Positions 1 through 6,322 of a DNA stretch of 25,033 nucleotides are shown piece by piece. The first letter of the stretch is position 1. Every line of letters starts with the position of its first letter. Below the pieces are notes generated by a model that saw only the letters and a list, made by a program, of their open reading frames with translations, had not been told where the DNA came from and searched no databases. The position numbers and the translations under genes are program-made. This DNA is from Clostridia bacterium (GTDB lineage: Bacteria > Bacillota > Clostridia > Christensenellales > CAG-138), in contig JAEDJH010000012.1 of the NCBI GenBank assembly GCA_016296415.1, positions 1 through 25,033 on the forward strand. Direction: 5' to 3'.

Positions 1-29
1 AATACGGCATTCTCCAAGGTTGCCGTATT
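1..29 (-). terminator. Inverted repeat, possible terminator of the leftmost minus-strand gene
   Basis: Positions 1-9 (AATACGGCA) and 21-29 (TGCCGTATT) are perfect 9-bp inverted repeats around an 11-nt loop. They lie 36 nt beyond the stop codon of the minus-strand gene at 65-520, where a terminator would be expected. The run of T residues that would confirm an intrinsic terminator on the minus strand falls outside the window, so the assignment rests on stem and position only. The plus strand has only a short TTT after the stem. Confidence 0.4.
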
Positions 30-38
30 TATCTGTTC

Positions 39-56
39 GACAAATTGGAATTTGTC
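39..56. repeat. Short palindrome GACAAATT-GG-AATTTGTC
   Basis: Positions 39-46 and 49-56 are perfect 8-bp inverted repeats separated by GG. As RNA this could form a 6-bp stem with a 6-nt loop. As DNA it is a near-continuous palindrome. It sits between the stop codon of the minus-strand gene (65) and the 1-29 inverted repeat, so it may be a second part of the 3' end of that gene. No function is shown. Confidence 0.35.
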
Positions 57-64
57 TTTCTGTA

Positions 65-520
65 TTAGTCCTTCGTCATTGTTCTCCAAAACAGCTTTTC
101 GGCAATTACATAAGTACTGTATGTTCCGTTAGTGGAAATCAGTTTTTCTTCCGTATAATTTATGGGATTAAAACCATCCCAATCCGCCCATACTATCAGC
201 TTGTCATCACGAGTTTTACCAAGCAGGTCGCTATGAAAATTTAAATATGCACCAAAAATGTCGCAGAAATAATTATCCTCCCAGCCAACAATATTACATT
301 TTCTTACTCCTGTAAAACGCAGTTTAATAGGTTTATTACACTGACTATGTAATACCATTTCAATACTGTGCTCAAGCAATTCGCCATTTGCCATAGCACC
401 CTTATCATTAACAAATGCTCCGCTATGATAGTTTATTGATACTATACAGCTATCGTGAAAGCAGCTATATTCTTTCATCAAATTTTCGATATCAAATTCA
501 TTTTTTATTTCATTCCACAT
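65..520 (-). CDS. Hypothetical protein, 151 aa, unrecognised
   Basis: I do not recognise this family. The 151-residue product is soluble, acidic, and rich in aromatic residues and Asp/Asn. It has no signal peptide and no membrane segment. Its N-terminal part carries a Phe-His-Asp-Ser motif near residue 21, and its C-terminal half has a Trp-Ala-Asp-Trp-Asp-Gly stretch. The start is supported by a minus-strand Shine-Dalgarno (plus-strand CTCCTT at 533-538) about 12 nt upstream and a candidate promoter at 590-618. It is transcribed away from the neighbouring enzyme genes. Stand-alone small acidic proteins of this kind are sometimes orphan immunity proteins, but no toxin partner is visible and that idea is speculation. 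Confidence 0.7.
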   Translation of the reverse strand: MWNEIKNEFDIENLMKEYSCFHDSCIVSINYHSGAFVNDKGAMANGELLEHSIEMVLHSQCNKPIKLRFTGVRKCNIVGWEDNYFCDIFGAYLNFHSDLLGKTRDDKLIVWADWDGFNPINYTEEKLISTNGTYSTYVIAEKLFWRTMTKD

Positions 521-589
521 ATAGTCCCAAAACTCCTTCTTTTATTCCCGTGATAGCTTTTCGTCAAATTCAAGCTTATCGGTGCGTTT

Positions 590-618
590 ATTGTATCACC
601 GACAAATGCAACAAGCAA
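590..618 (-). promoter_or_regulatory. Candidate sigma-A promoter for the 65-520 gene
   Basis: On the minus strand, TTGCTT (plus 613-618) is followed after 17 nt by TACAAT (plus 590-595). A TG lies one base upstream of the -10, giving an extended -10 (TGATACAAT). Transcription would start near 583, about 60 nt before the start codon. The -35 matches three or four of six consensus bases, so the call depends on the extended -10 and the position. Confidence 0.45.
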
Positions 619-695
619 CGGCCGTCCTTGCCCTTGGCCGTAGCCGACCAACACCCATGGCGTGCCGTTAGCGGGTGGAGCAATAAAATAGTATC

Positions 696-723
696 TTTAC
701 GGAAAGGCAGGAATTCTTATGAT
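696..723 (+). promoter_or_regulatory. Weak candidate promoter for the C45 hydrolase gene
   Basis: TTTACG (696-701), a 16-nt spacer and TATGAT (718-723) form a sigma-A-like pair about 85 nt upstream of the ATG at 809. The rest of the intergenic stretch 521-808 holds two small inverted repeats (TCGGTG 579-584 with CACCGA 597-602; ACGGCC 618-623 with GGCCGT 636-641), neither followed by a T tract. I see no gene or recognisable riboswitch there. Confidence 0.28.
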
Positions 724-808
724 GGATATTGAATAAAACCTTGGAGTGGACGGCAAGACTCGATTCATTGCAATACCTACAAAACTATTTTACACGGGGA
801 GAAACCGT

Positions 809-1510
809 ATGTGCACGAGTATCGTTGTAAACAAGGGAAAAACCATAGTGGGGTGGAACCTTGACCTTTTGGGCATGGAGCATAGAGTGCGGACATCGAA
901 GGAAGGCGTGTTCATCGAGGTGAACGATCAAAAGGAGGGCTGGCTTCCGCTGTTCGGCGCAAATCCGAGGGGAGATTTTGTCGGAATGCCGACCTGTTGG
1001 CCCTACGATGAAAGAAGCGATCCGAAAGATGGCGGCGAGAATATCATCCTGCTTGATATTGATCTGCTGATGCGGAAAAAGACTTTGCAGGATATTCGGC
1101 AAATTGCGGACGAACGTTCGATGTGCAGTATTCCGGGCGTAACCTTCATGGCGGCGCTGTCGGACGCAGAGGGGAACGTGCTTCACATCGTACCGGGTCA
1201 GGGACATATTTATTATGAAAGTCCCGAGTATAAGATTTTGACAAACTTTTCGCCGTTCAATAATGATGGCGGGAAGCATCCGTGGATGGGACGGGACAGG
1301 TACGAAAAAGCCGACTCTATGCTTAAAAACGCCTCGAATGACTTTGACGTGGGGGATTGCTTTTCAGTGCTGCGTGCCGTTTCGCAGGAGGAGCTTCTGA
1401 CCGTTATATCAATGGTGTATAATGTGAGCGAAAGAACCGTATATTGGTGCGAGAACAGGGAATGGAACAATATCCGGTCATACAGCTTCCTGAAGGCTGT
1501 GCAAGGCTAA
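809..1510 (+). CDS. Linear amide C-N hydrolase, choloylglycine hydrolase / peptidase C45-like
   Basis: The 233-residue product looks like an N-terminal nucleophile hydrolase of the choloylglycine hydrolase/C45 superfamily, which cleaves linear amide bonds (bile-salt, penicillin or N-acyl amino acid type substrates). The chosen ATG places Cys at residue 2, the expected catalytic nucleophile once Met is removed, and a Gly-Trp-Asn strand follows as in the family. Further on, a Thr-Asn-Phe motif followed by Gly-Arg-Asp-Arg-Tyr matches the usual Thr-Asn-His-Phe / Arg-Tyr region. A longer reading frame begins at 746, but GGGGAGA at 796-802 sits 6 nt before 809, and the mature Cys argues for this start. 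It has no signal peptide, so it should be cytosolic. The substrate cannot be told from sequence. It is followed 21 nt later by a GNAT gene, so the two are probably co-transcribed. Confidence 0.78.
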   Translation: MCTSIVVNKGKTIVGWNLDLLGMEHRVRTSKEGVFIEVNDQKEGWLPLFGANPRGDFVGMPTCWPYDERSDPKDGGENIILLDIDLLMRKKTLQDIRQIADERSMCSIPGVTFMAALSDAEGNVLHIVPGQGHIYYESPEYKILTNFSPFNNDGGKHPWMGRDRYEKADSMLKNASNDFDVGDCFSVLRAVSQEELLTVISMVYNVSERTVYWCENREWNNIRSYSFLKAVQG

Positions 1511-1531
1511 AGGAGATTTGGGGGGACAGGA

Positions 1532-2161
1532 ATGAGAAACAGCGACTATATCATACGTTTTGAGAAAGAGAGCGACTATCGGGATGTTGAAAACCTGATA
1601 AGGGAGTCGTTCTGGAATGTTTACCGTCCGGGGTGCAGCGAGCATTATGTTATTCGTGTGCTGCGTGACGATCCGGCATTCGTAAAGGAGCTTGATTTTG
1701 TCATGGAGCAGGACGGCAGACTGATAGGGCAGAATATGTTCATGGAAACCGTCATAAATGCCGACGACGGCAGGAATATTACGGTTCTGACGATGGGGCC
1801 GATTTGTATCGCACCGGAGCTGAAACGCAGGGGATACGGAAAGAAGCTGCTCGATTATTCGTTGGAAAAGGCTGAGGCACTTGGGTATGGGGCGGTTTTG
1901 TTTGAGGGGAACATACACTTTTACGGAAAGTGCGGATTCGACTATTCAAGCAAGTTCGGCATTCGCTACCACGACCTGCCGGAGGATGCGGATTCATCGT
2001 TCTTCCTCTGCAAGGAGCTGAAGCCAGGGTATTTAAGAGGCATTACCGGAGTATATCAGACGCCAAAGGGCTATTACGTCGATGCCGGTGAGGTCGAAGC
2101 ATTTGACAGTGGATTCCCGTTCAAGGAAAAGCTGAAGCTGCCGGGACAGCTTTTTGAGTGA
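1532..2161 (+). CDS. GNAT-family N-acetyltransferase
   Basis: This 209-residue protein has the GNAT fold, which transfers acetyl from acetyl-CoA to an amine. The acetyl-CoA binding loop appears as Arg-Arg-Gly-Tyr-Gly-Lys near residue 104, after a Gly-Pro-Ile-Cys-Ile-Ala-Pro strand (motif A). The later Phe-Tyr-Gly-Lys-Cys-Gly-Phe segment is the motif-B signature of predicted YhbS-type acetyltransferases. A long C-terminal extension of about 70 residues follows, which is usual in this subgroup. The start is preceded by AAGGAG at 1510-1515 and GGGGGACAGG at 1521-1530. It lies 21 nt downstream of the C45 hydrolase, and the pair could act on related amide/amine metabolites, although that is only inferred from adjacency. 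The acceptor substrate is unknown. Confidence 0.85.
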   Translation: MRNSDYIIRFEKESDYRDVENLIRESFWNVYRPGCSEHYVIRVLRDDPAFVKELDFVMEQDGRLIGQNMFMETVINADDGRNITVLTMGPICIAPELKRRGYGKKLLDYSLEKAEALGYGAVLFEGNIHFYGKCGFDYSSKFGIRYHDLPEDADSSFFLCKELKPGYLRGITGVYQTPKGYYVDAGEVEAFDSGFPFKEKLKLPGQLFE

Positions 2162-2278
2162 GCGTGAAGCCGATTAAGGCGAAGATAGCAACCTTCTGAC
2201 GGAATAGACGAACAACCCGATTACAAAAATGCGGCACCCGTGACGGATACCGTTGTTTGTTATTCGGTAAAGAAGAAT

Positions 2279-2809
2279 CTACCTCCTTGCTTTCATCCTT
2301 AAAATTCGTGAACGATTGAATCTTTGCATAAAAACAAACATCAGATCAAACACGGCACTCAATAGGGATGTGATCAAAAACACCCAAAACGAACCGAACC
2401 AAACCGATGCGGCAACGGGGAGAAAGCTGAGAATAACGTTTGTTTCGTGCACCAGCTCGGACTGACACATGGGCTGAACGATTTCATCCCAGCTGTGCTT
2501 TGAAGTATCAAACGCATCAATATCATAAGTGGGCATTTTGTTTTTCCACTTTTTGACTTTAAGGCGCTCATAGAGCTTCATTTCAGCTTCGCTGACCTGA
2601 AACCACTTTTTGGTATGATCCGCTTTATTTTTCATGATCGCATCGAACAATCCGCCGACCAATAACCTGATGTTAAAATGGTACGCAATCGTTCCTAATG
2701 TAATTGCAACGGCAAGCAATATTTTGCTGTCCGTGAGGTGATACATTAGACAGCAAAGGGCGGTCAATATCAGCGATATTGCTGCCGTCAGCTTCATTGT
2801 TTTCGCCAT
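2279..2809 (-). CDS. CrtO-family (glycosyl-4,4'-diaponeurosporenoate acyltransferase-like) membrane protein
   Basis: The 176-residue product resembles the Staphylococcus CrtO family, which acylates the sugar of the carotenoid staphyloxanthin. Family-type features are Lys-Lys-Trp-Lys-x-Lys at 86-91, a Glu-Leu-Val-His block at 118-121 followed by a hydrophobic helix, and Gln-Arg-Phe-Asn-Arg-x-Arg at 162-168, which recalled the Gln-Arg-Tyr-Asn-Arg-Pro-Arg of S. aureus CrtO. Hydrophobic segments lie near 8-23, 30-45, 123-137 and 141-161. A Shine-Dalgarno (plus-strand CCCTCC, 2816-2821) supports the ATG at 2809. No carotenoid genes (crtM, crtN, crtP, crtQ) are in the window, so the staphylococcal reaction should not be assumed; acyl transfer to another glycolipid is possible. 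It is convergent with the GNAT gene and divergent from surE. The family comparison is from memory, not alignment. Confidence 0.68.
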   Translation of the reverse strand: MAKTMKLTAAISLILTALCCLMYHLTDSKILLAVAITLGTIAYHFNIRLLVGGLFDAIMKNKADHTKKWFQVSEAEMKLYERLKVKKWKNKMPTYDIDAFDTSKHSWDEIVQPMCQSELVHETNVILSFLPVAASVWFGSFWVFLITSLLSAVFDLMFVFMQRFNRSRILRMKARR

Positions 2810-2846
2810 GGTATGCCCTCCGCAAATTCGGGTTCATCGGTAATCC

Positions 2847-2875
2847 ATTTTACCACCGGTAGCCCCAAAAATCAA
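2847..2875 (-). promoter_or_regulatory. Candidate sigma-A promoter for the CrtO-like gene
   Basis: On the minus strand, TTGATT (plus 2870-2875), a 17-nt spacer and TAAAAT (plus 2847-2852) lie 38 nt upstream of the ATG at 2809. TG one base before the -10 gives the extended form TGGTAAAAT. It is divergent from the surE promoter about 100 bp away. Confidence 0.45.
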
Positions 2876-2977
2876 ACTTACGTACCCGAAACGGACTTTT
2901 TGCATGGCGTGGATATGCCGGATGCCAAAAACTCACCGAAAATATCTCTTTCCGCAGCGGTGAGGGAATTTCCTGTC

Positions 2978-3006
2978 TTGAGAAACGTGCGGTAAGATGC
3001 TATAAT
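2978..3006 (+). promoter_or_regulatory. Sigma-A promoter of the surE-baiN-cmk-plsC-ispH/rpsA operon
   Basis: TTGAGA (2978-2983), a 17-nt spacer and a perfect TATAAT (3001-3006), with TG at 2998-2999 giving the extended -10 TGCTATAAT. The start of transcription should be near 3013, leaving a leader of roughly 30 nt before the surE start at 3042. It is one of the best promoter matches in the window. Confidence 0.75.
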
Positions 3007-3041
3007 TATTTGTAAAATGAGCGAGAATGGGGGATGCGTGG

Positions 3042-3812
3042 ATGTTCCGCATACTTTTGACAAACGATGATGGGATTTTTGCGGAAGGGATAGCCGCACT
3101 TGCAAACGAGCTTACAAGAAGCGGACATGAGGTTTTTGTCGTTGCGCCCGATACCCAAAGAAGCGGTGCGGCGCATTCGTTTACGATGAATATGCCGCTA
3201 AGATGCGCCGAGAAAGCAGTCGGCTTTGAAGCGGCAAAGGCATACGCCGTCAGCGGAACGCCCGTCGATTGCGTGAAGCTTGCGATAGGCAACCTCGGCA
3301 TAAAGCCCGACCTGGTCATATCGGGGATAAATCTGGGCGAGAACCGGGGAACGGATATATTCTATTCCGGCACGGTAGCGGCGGCGATAGAGGGTGCGCT
3401 GAACAGACTTCCGTCAATGGCCGTATCAAATCTTCGCTTCAGACCCGAAAATATGGCGGACTCGGCAAAGATAGCGGCGTGCTTTGTCAACTGCTACGAT
3501 AAGTGCGGGCTGCCGTCGAATTTGCTTATCAATATAAATATTCCTGACCTGCCTGCCGATAAAATAAATGGCGTGCGGATAACCGAGCTCAGCGAACAAA
3601 GATATGAAATGGAGTACACCGAAAGGCTCGATACGCACAACACACCGTATTACTGGGTTCCTGCAGGTAAGCTGACAGAGTGCTGCGATACGGACGATAA
3701 CGACGAGCGCTGGGGCAACTGCGGGTATGTGACGGTCACGCCTCTGAAGACAGATTTGACCGACCGTGCAAGGATGAACGAGCTTAAGACGCTTTTTGAG
3801 GGTGAAAGATGA
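3042..3812 (+). CDS. surE: 5'/3'-nucleotidase SurE
   Basis: SurE is a metal-dependent survival-protein nucleotidase that dephosphorylates nucleoside 5'- and 3'-monophosphates in the cytosol. The 256-residue product begins with the family signature Met-Phe-Arg-Ile-Leu-Leu-Thr-Asn-Asp-Asp-Gly, whose two Asp residues (9-10) bind the metal. The Arg-Ser-Gly-Ala-Ala-His-Ser loop (metal-binding Ser) and the Ser-Gly-Ile-Asn-x-Gly-Glu-Asn block (metal-binding Asn) follow. Length is normal for the family. An in-frame ATG at 3027 would add five residues, but GGGGGA at 3029-3034 is well placed for 3042 and the family normally starts here. The first gene of a tightly packed operon, it overlaps the next gene by 4 nt (ATGA), which suggests translational coupling. 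Confidence 0.93.
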   Translation: MFRILLTNDDGIFAEGIAALANELTRSGHEVFVVAPDTQRSGAAHSFTMNMPLRCAEKAVGFEAAKAYAVSGTPVDCVKLAIGNLGIKPDLVISGINLGENRGTDIFYSGTVAAAIEGALNRLPSMAVSNLRFRPENMADSAKIAACFVNCYDKCGLPSNLLININIPDLPADKINGVRITELSEQRYEMEYTERLDTHNTPYYWVPAGKLTECCDTDDNDERWGNCGYVTVTPLKTDLTDRARMNELKTLFEGER

Positions 3813-5026
3813 GCAGCGTTGCCGTAATAGGGGGAGGCCCCGCAGGGATGCTTGCGGCAGCGGCCGCAGCCAAAAACGGACATGCGGTTACTTTGTTTGA
3901 GCGTAACGAGAAGCTTGGCAAAAAGCTGTATCTGACCGGCAAAGGCAGATGCAACATAACCAATCTTGCCCCGATGGACGAATTTATGGCGAACGTTGCC
4001 AGGAACCCAAGATTTCTTTACAGTGCATTCAACGCCTTTGACAATCACGACATAGTCAGGCTCATAAACTCCATGGGCGTTCCGACAAAGACCGAGAGAG
4101 GAAACCGTGTTTTTCCGGAAAGCGACAAGTCGAGCGACGTAATAAAGGCGCTGTCCTCGTATGCGGTAAAATGCGGCGTGAACGTTGTTGTCAACAAGCG
4201 GATAGCTGCCATCGCAAAAGACGGAGAAAGCGGCAAATTCGCACTTGAGGGTATCGGCAGGACGTTTGACAGCGTTATAATCGCCACCGGCGGAGCAAGC
4301 TACAAAAGCACGGGCTCAACGGGTGACGGATACGCATTTGCCGAAAGTTTCGGTCATAAGGTCAATCCGCCTATGCCTGCGCTGATACCGCTGGTAAGCA
4401 GTGAGGACTGGTGCAGGGAGCTGATGGGGCTGTCGCTTAAAAACGTTACCCTGAAGGCGTACAGGGGCAAAAAGTGCGTATATGAGGAGCTTGGCGAGCT
4501 GCTGTTTACGCATTTTGGTGTATCGGGACCACTGGTGCTGACGCTCAGCAGTATTATTGCGGATATGCCGTCCGGCATAAGCTGTCAAATCGACCTGAAG
4601 CCGGGTCTTACTCATGAGGAGCTTGACAAACGGCTTTTAAGAGATTTTGAAAAGCACAAGCACAAGCAGCTTAACAACGCCATGATAGATCTTCTGCCGC
4701 ATCGCCTTATTGCGACGGTGATCGAACAAAGCGGCATTGCTCCGGAAACCGGCGTTGACGGAATAACGAGGGAGCAGCGCAGAAAATTGACGGAAACGCT
4801 GAAAAAGCTCGAATTTACCGTCAAAGAAACGCTGCCGATAAACGAGGCGATAATTACACGCGGCGGCGTGGACGTAAAAGGGATAAATCCTTCGACCATG
4901 GAGTCGAAACTGACAGAAGGGCTGTTTTTTGCGGGCGAGGTTATAGACGTGGACGCCTTTACGGGCGGATTCAACCTGCAGATAGCTTATTCCACCGCAT
5001 TCCTGGCGGGAAATTCCGTAAGATAA
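3809..5026 (+). CDS. BaiN/HI0933-family FAD-dependent oxidoreductase
   Basis: A 405-residue flavoprotein of the HI0933/BaiN family (NAD(P)/FAD-dependent oxidoreductase). The N-terminus has the dinucleotide-binding Gly-Gly-Gly-Pro-Ala-Gly (8-13), followed by an acidic Glu-Arg-Asn-Glu segment and the family hallmark Lys-Leu-Tyr-Leu-Thr-Gly-Lys-Gly-Arg-Cys-Asn-Ile-Thr-Asn. The central Thr-Gly-Gly-Ala-Ser-Tyr and the C-terminal Thr-Gly-Gly-Phe-Asn-Leu-Gln motif, which contacts FAD, are also present. The family is widespread in Firmicutes; one member is linked to bile-acid 7-dehydroxylation, but most have no known substrate, and nothing here points to bile acids. It is soluble. It overlaps surE by 4 nt and ends 10 nt before cmk. 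Confidence 0.88.
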   Translation: MSSVAVIGGGPAGMLAAAAAAKNGHAVTLFERNEKLGKKLYLTGKGRCNITNLAPMDEFMANVARNPRFLYSAFNAFDNHDIVRLINSMGVPTKTERGNRVFPESDKSSDVIKALSSYAVKCGVNVVVNKRIAAIAKDGESGKFALEGIGRTFDSVIIATGGASYKSTGSTGDGYAFAESFGHKVNPPMPALIPLVSSEDWCRELMGLSLKNVTLKAYRGKKCVYEELGELLFTHFGVSGPLVLTLSSIIADMPSGISCQIDLKPGLTHEELDKRLLRDFEKHKHKQLNNAMIDLLPHRLIATVIEQSGIAPETGVDGITREQRRKLTETLKKLEFTVKETLPINEAIITRGGVDVKGINPSTMESKLTEGLFFAGEVIDVDAFTGGFNLQIAYSTAFLAGNSVR

Positions 5027-5036
5027 GGAGTCGAAA

Positions 5037-5711
5037 ATGATAACGGTTGCGATTGACGGACCTGCGGGAGCGGGAAAAAGCACGGCGGCAAAGCTGCTTG
5101 CCGAAAGGATGAATCTGGTTCATCTCGACACGGGCGCAATGTACAGGGCCGTAGGCTTAAAGGCGCTGCGGCTCGGCATTGACTGCTTTGACAGGGAAAG
5201 CATAATCGAAATGATGAAAACCACGGTGGTGGACGTCGTTTATTCCGACGGGGTACAGCACGTGTTTATCGACGGAGAGGACGTTACGACGCTCATTCGC
5301 ACGCAGGAGGTATCCAAGGCGGCTTCGGACGTTTCGACCATACCCGAGGTGCGAATAAAGCTTGCGGCCTTTCAGCGGAAATTTGCGGAAAAGTATGATG
5401 TGGTAATGGACGGGCGCGAGATAGGTTCATACGTGCTTCCGAATGCCGAATTCAAGTTCTTTGTCACGGCGAGTGTTGAGGAGCGGGCAAGAAGGCGGCT
5501 GGAGGAGCTTAAAAGCAAGGGGCTTGCCGCCGAGAATGCCGATGCCGGACGAATAATCGAGGAAATAAGAAGCCGTGACAAGACTGACTCGGAGCGTGAG
5601 TTTGCACCGCTGAAATTGGTCGAGGACGCCATGGTGCTTGATACGACATATATGAGCATAGACGAGGTGGTTGACAAAATGATATGCAGAATTAAAGGTG
5701 AGCTGAAATGA
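5037..5711 (+). CDS. cmk: Cytidylate kinase
   Basis: Cytidylate kinase phosphorylates CMP/dCMP to the diphosphate with ATP, recycling CMP released by phospholipid synthesis and RNA turnover. The 224-residue product has the Walker A loop Gly-Pro-Ala-Gly-Ala-Gly-Lys-Ser-Thr (8-16), then His-Leu-Asp-Thr-Gly-Ala-Met-Tyr-Arg-Ala (CMP-binding), and Asp-Gly-Arg-Glu-Ile-Gly-Ser-Tyr-Val-Leu-Pro. In the last motif Glu replaces the usual Asp, a mild change. The LID region Arg-Asp-x-x-Asp-Ser-x-Arg is intact. Length is typical. AAGGAG precedes the ATG at a good distance. It overlaps plsC by 4 nt. The cmk-plsC-ispH-rpsA order is a known clostridial arrangement. Confidence 0.96.
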   Translation: MITVAIDGPAGAGKSTAAKLLAERMNLVHLDTGAMYRAVGLKALRLGIDCFDRESIIEMMKTTVVDVVYSDGVQHVFIDGEDVTTLIRTQEVSKAASDVSTIPEVRIKLAAFQRKFAEKYDVVMDGREIGSYVLPNAEFKFFVTASVEERARRRLEELKSKGLAAENADAGRIIEEIRSRDKTDSEREFAPLKLVEDAMVLDTTYMSIDEVVDKMICRIKGELK

Positions 5712-6322
5712 TTTATTGGTTTCTAAAGATATTTATTGCCCCAATAATGTGGCTGATACTCCGCCCGATGGTGCTGGGGCAGGAAAATCTCAACATAAAG
5801 GGAAAGGCTATATTTGCGATAAATCATATTGCCGCATTCGACCCGCTGCTTATTGCGATAATTTCGCCGAGAATAGTACATTTTATGGCGAAAAAGGAGC
5901 TTTTTGAAAAGAAACTGCTGGCTCTACTAATGCGGGCTGTGCTGGCGTTTCCCGTAAGCAGGGAAACCGCCGACAGACAATCGCTCAAAAAGGCGATGGC
6001 GGTGCTTGAAAAGGGCAAGGTATTCGGGATTTTCCCCGAGGGAAAACGCTCCGTTACCTATGAACTCGATAAGCTCAATAAAGGCGTCTCTTTCCTTGCC
6101 ATAAGGACGGGAGCACCTATTGTACCGATATATATACACAGCTCAAGCTATGACGGACTTCGCCCCAAGGTTGCCGTCGGTAAGCCCATAAACGTGGGTG
6201 AGCTCGTTGCCGATTCCAAAAAATCTGTCCTGGTGGATGTTGTGACGGATGAGATAAGCGATGCGATAAGCGCCCTGAGGATCGAACTGGAGGAGAAGAT
6301 TGAAGGTAATAAGCGCAGATAA
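5708..6322 (+). CDS. plsC: 1-acyl-sn-glycerol-3-phosphate acyltransferase
   Basis: PlsC transfers an acyl chain to lysophosphatidic acid, giving phosphatidic acid at the inner face of the membrane. The 204-residue product opens with a hydrophobic segment (about 2-22). It then has the catalytic His-x4-Asp motif (His40 to Asp45) in Asn-His-Ile-Ala-Ala-Phe-Asp-Pro, and the substrate-binding Phe-Pro-Glu-Gly-Lys-Arg-Ser at 109-115 (Lys where Thr is commoner). A Val-Pro-Ile-Tyr-Ile motif follows as in the family. The start overlaps cmk by 4 nt (ATGA). The 3' end overlaps the TTG start of ispH-rpsA by 23 nt. Cmk and PlsC together serve phospholipid synthesis. Confidence 0.92.
   Translation: MIYWFLKIFIAPIMWLILRPMVLGQENLNIKGKAIFAINHIAAFDPLLIAIISPRIVHFMAKKELFEKKLLALLMRAVLAFPVSRETADRQSLKKAMAVLEKGKVFGIFPEGKRSVTYELDKLNKGVSFLAIRTGAPIVPIYIHSSSYDGLRPKVAVGKPINVGELVADSKKSVLVDVVTDEISDAISALRIELEEKIEGNKRR

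Noticed and set aside
618..641. Riboswitch or small RNA in the 521-808 intergenic region
   Set aside because: Only two short inverted repeats were found, with no known riboswitch core and no T-tract.
746..808. N-terminal extension of the C45 hydrolase reading frame
   Set aside because: Starting at 809 puts the catalytic Cys at position 2 and has a good Shine-Dalgarno; the extension has neither.
2200..2278. Possible bidirectional terminator between the convergent GNAT and CrtO-like genes
   Set aside because: Only a 5-bp TACCG/CGGTA pairing with a 12-nt loop and no T-tract was found; too weak to call.
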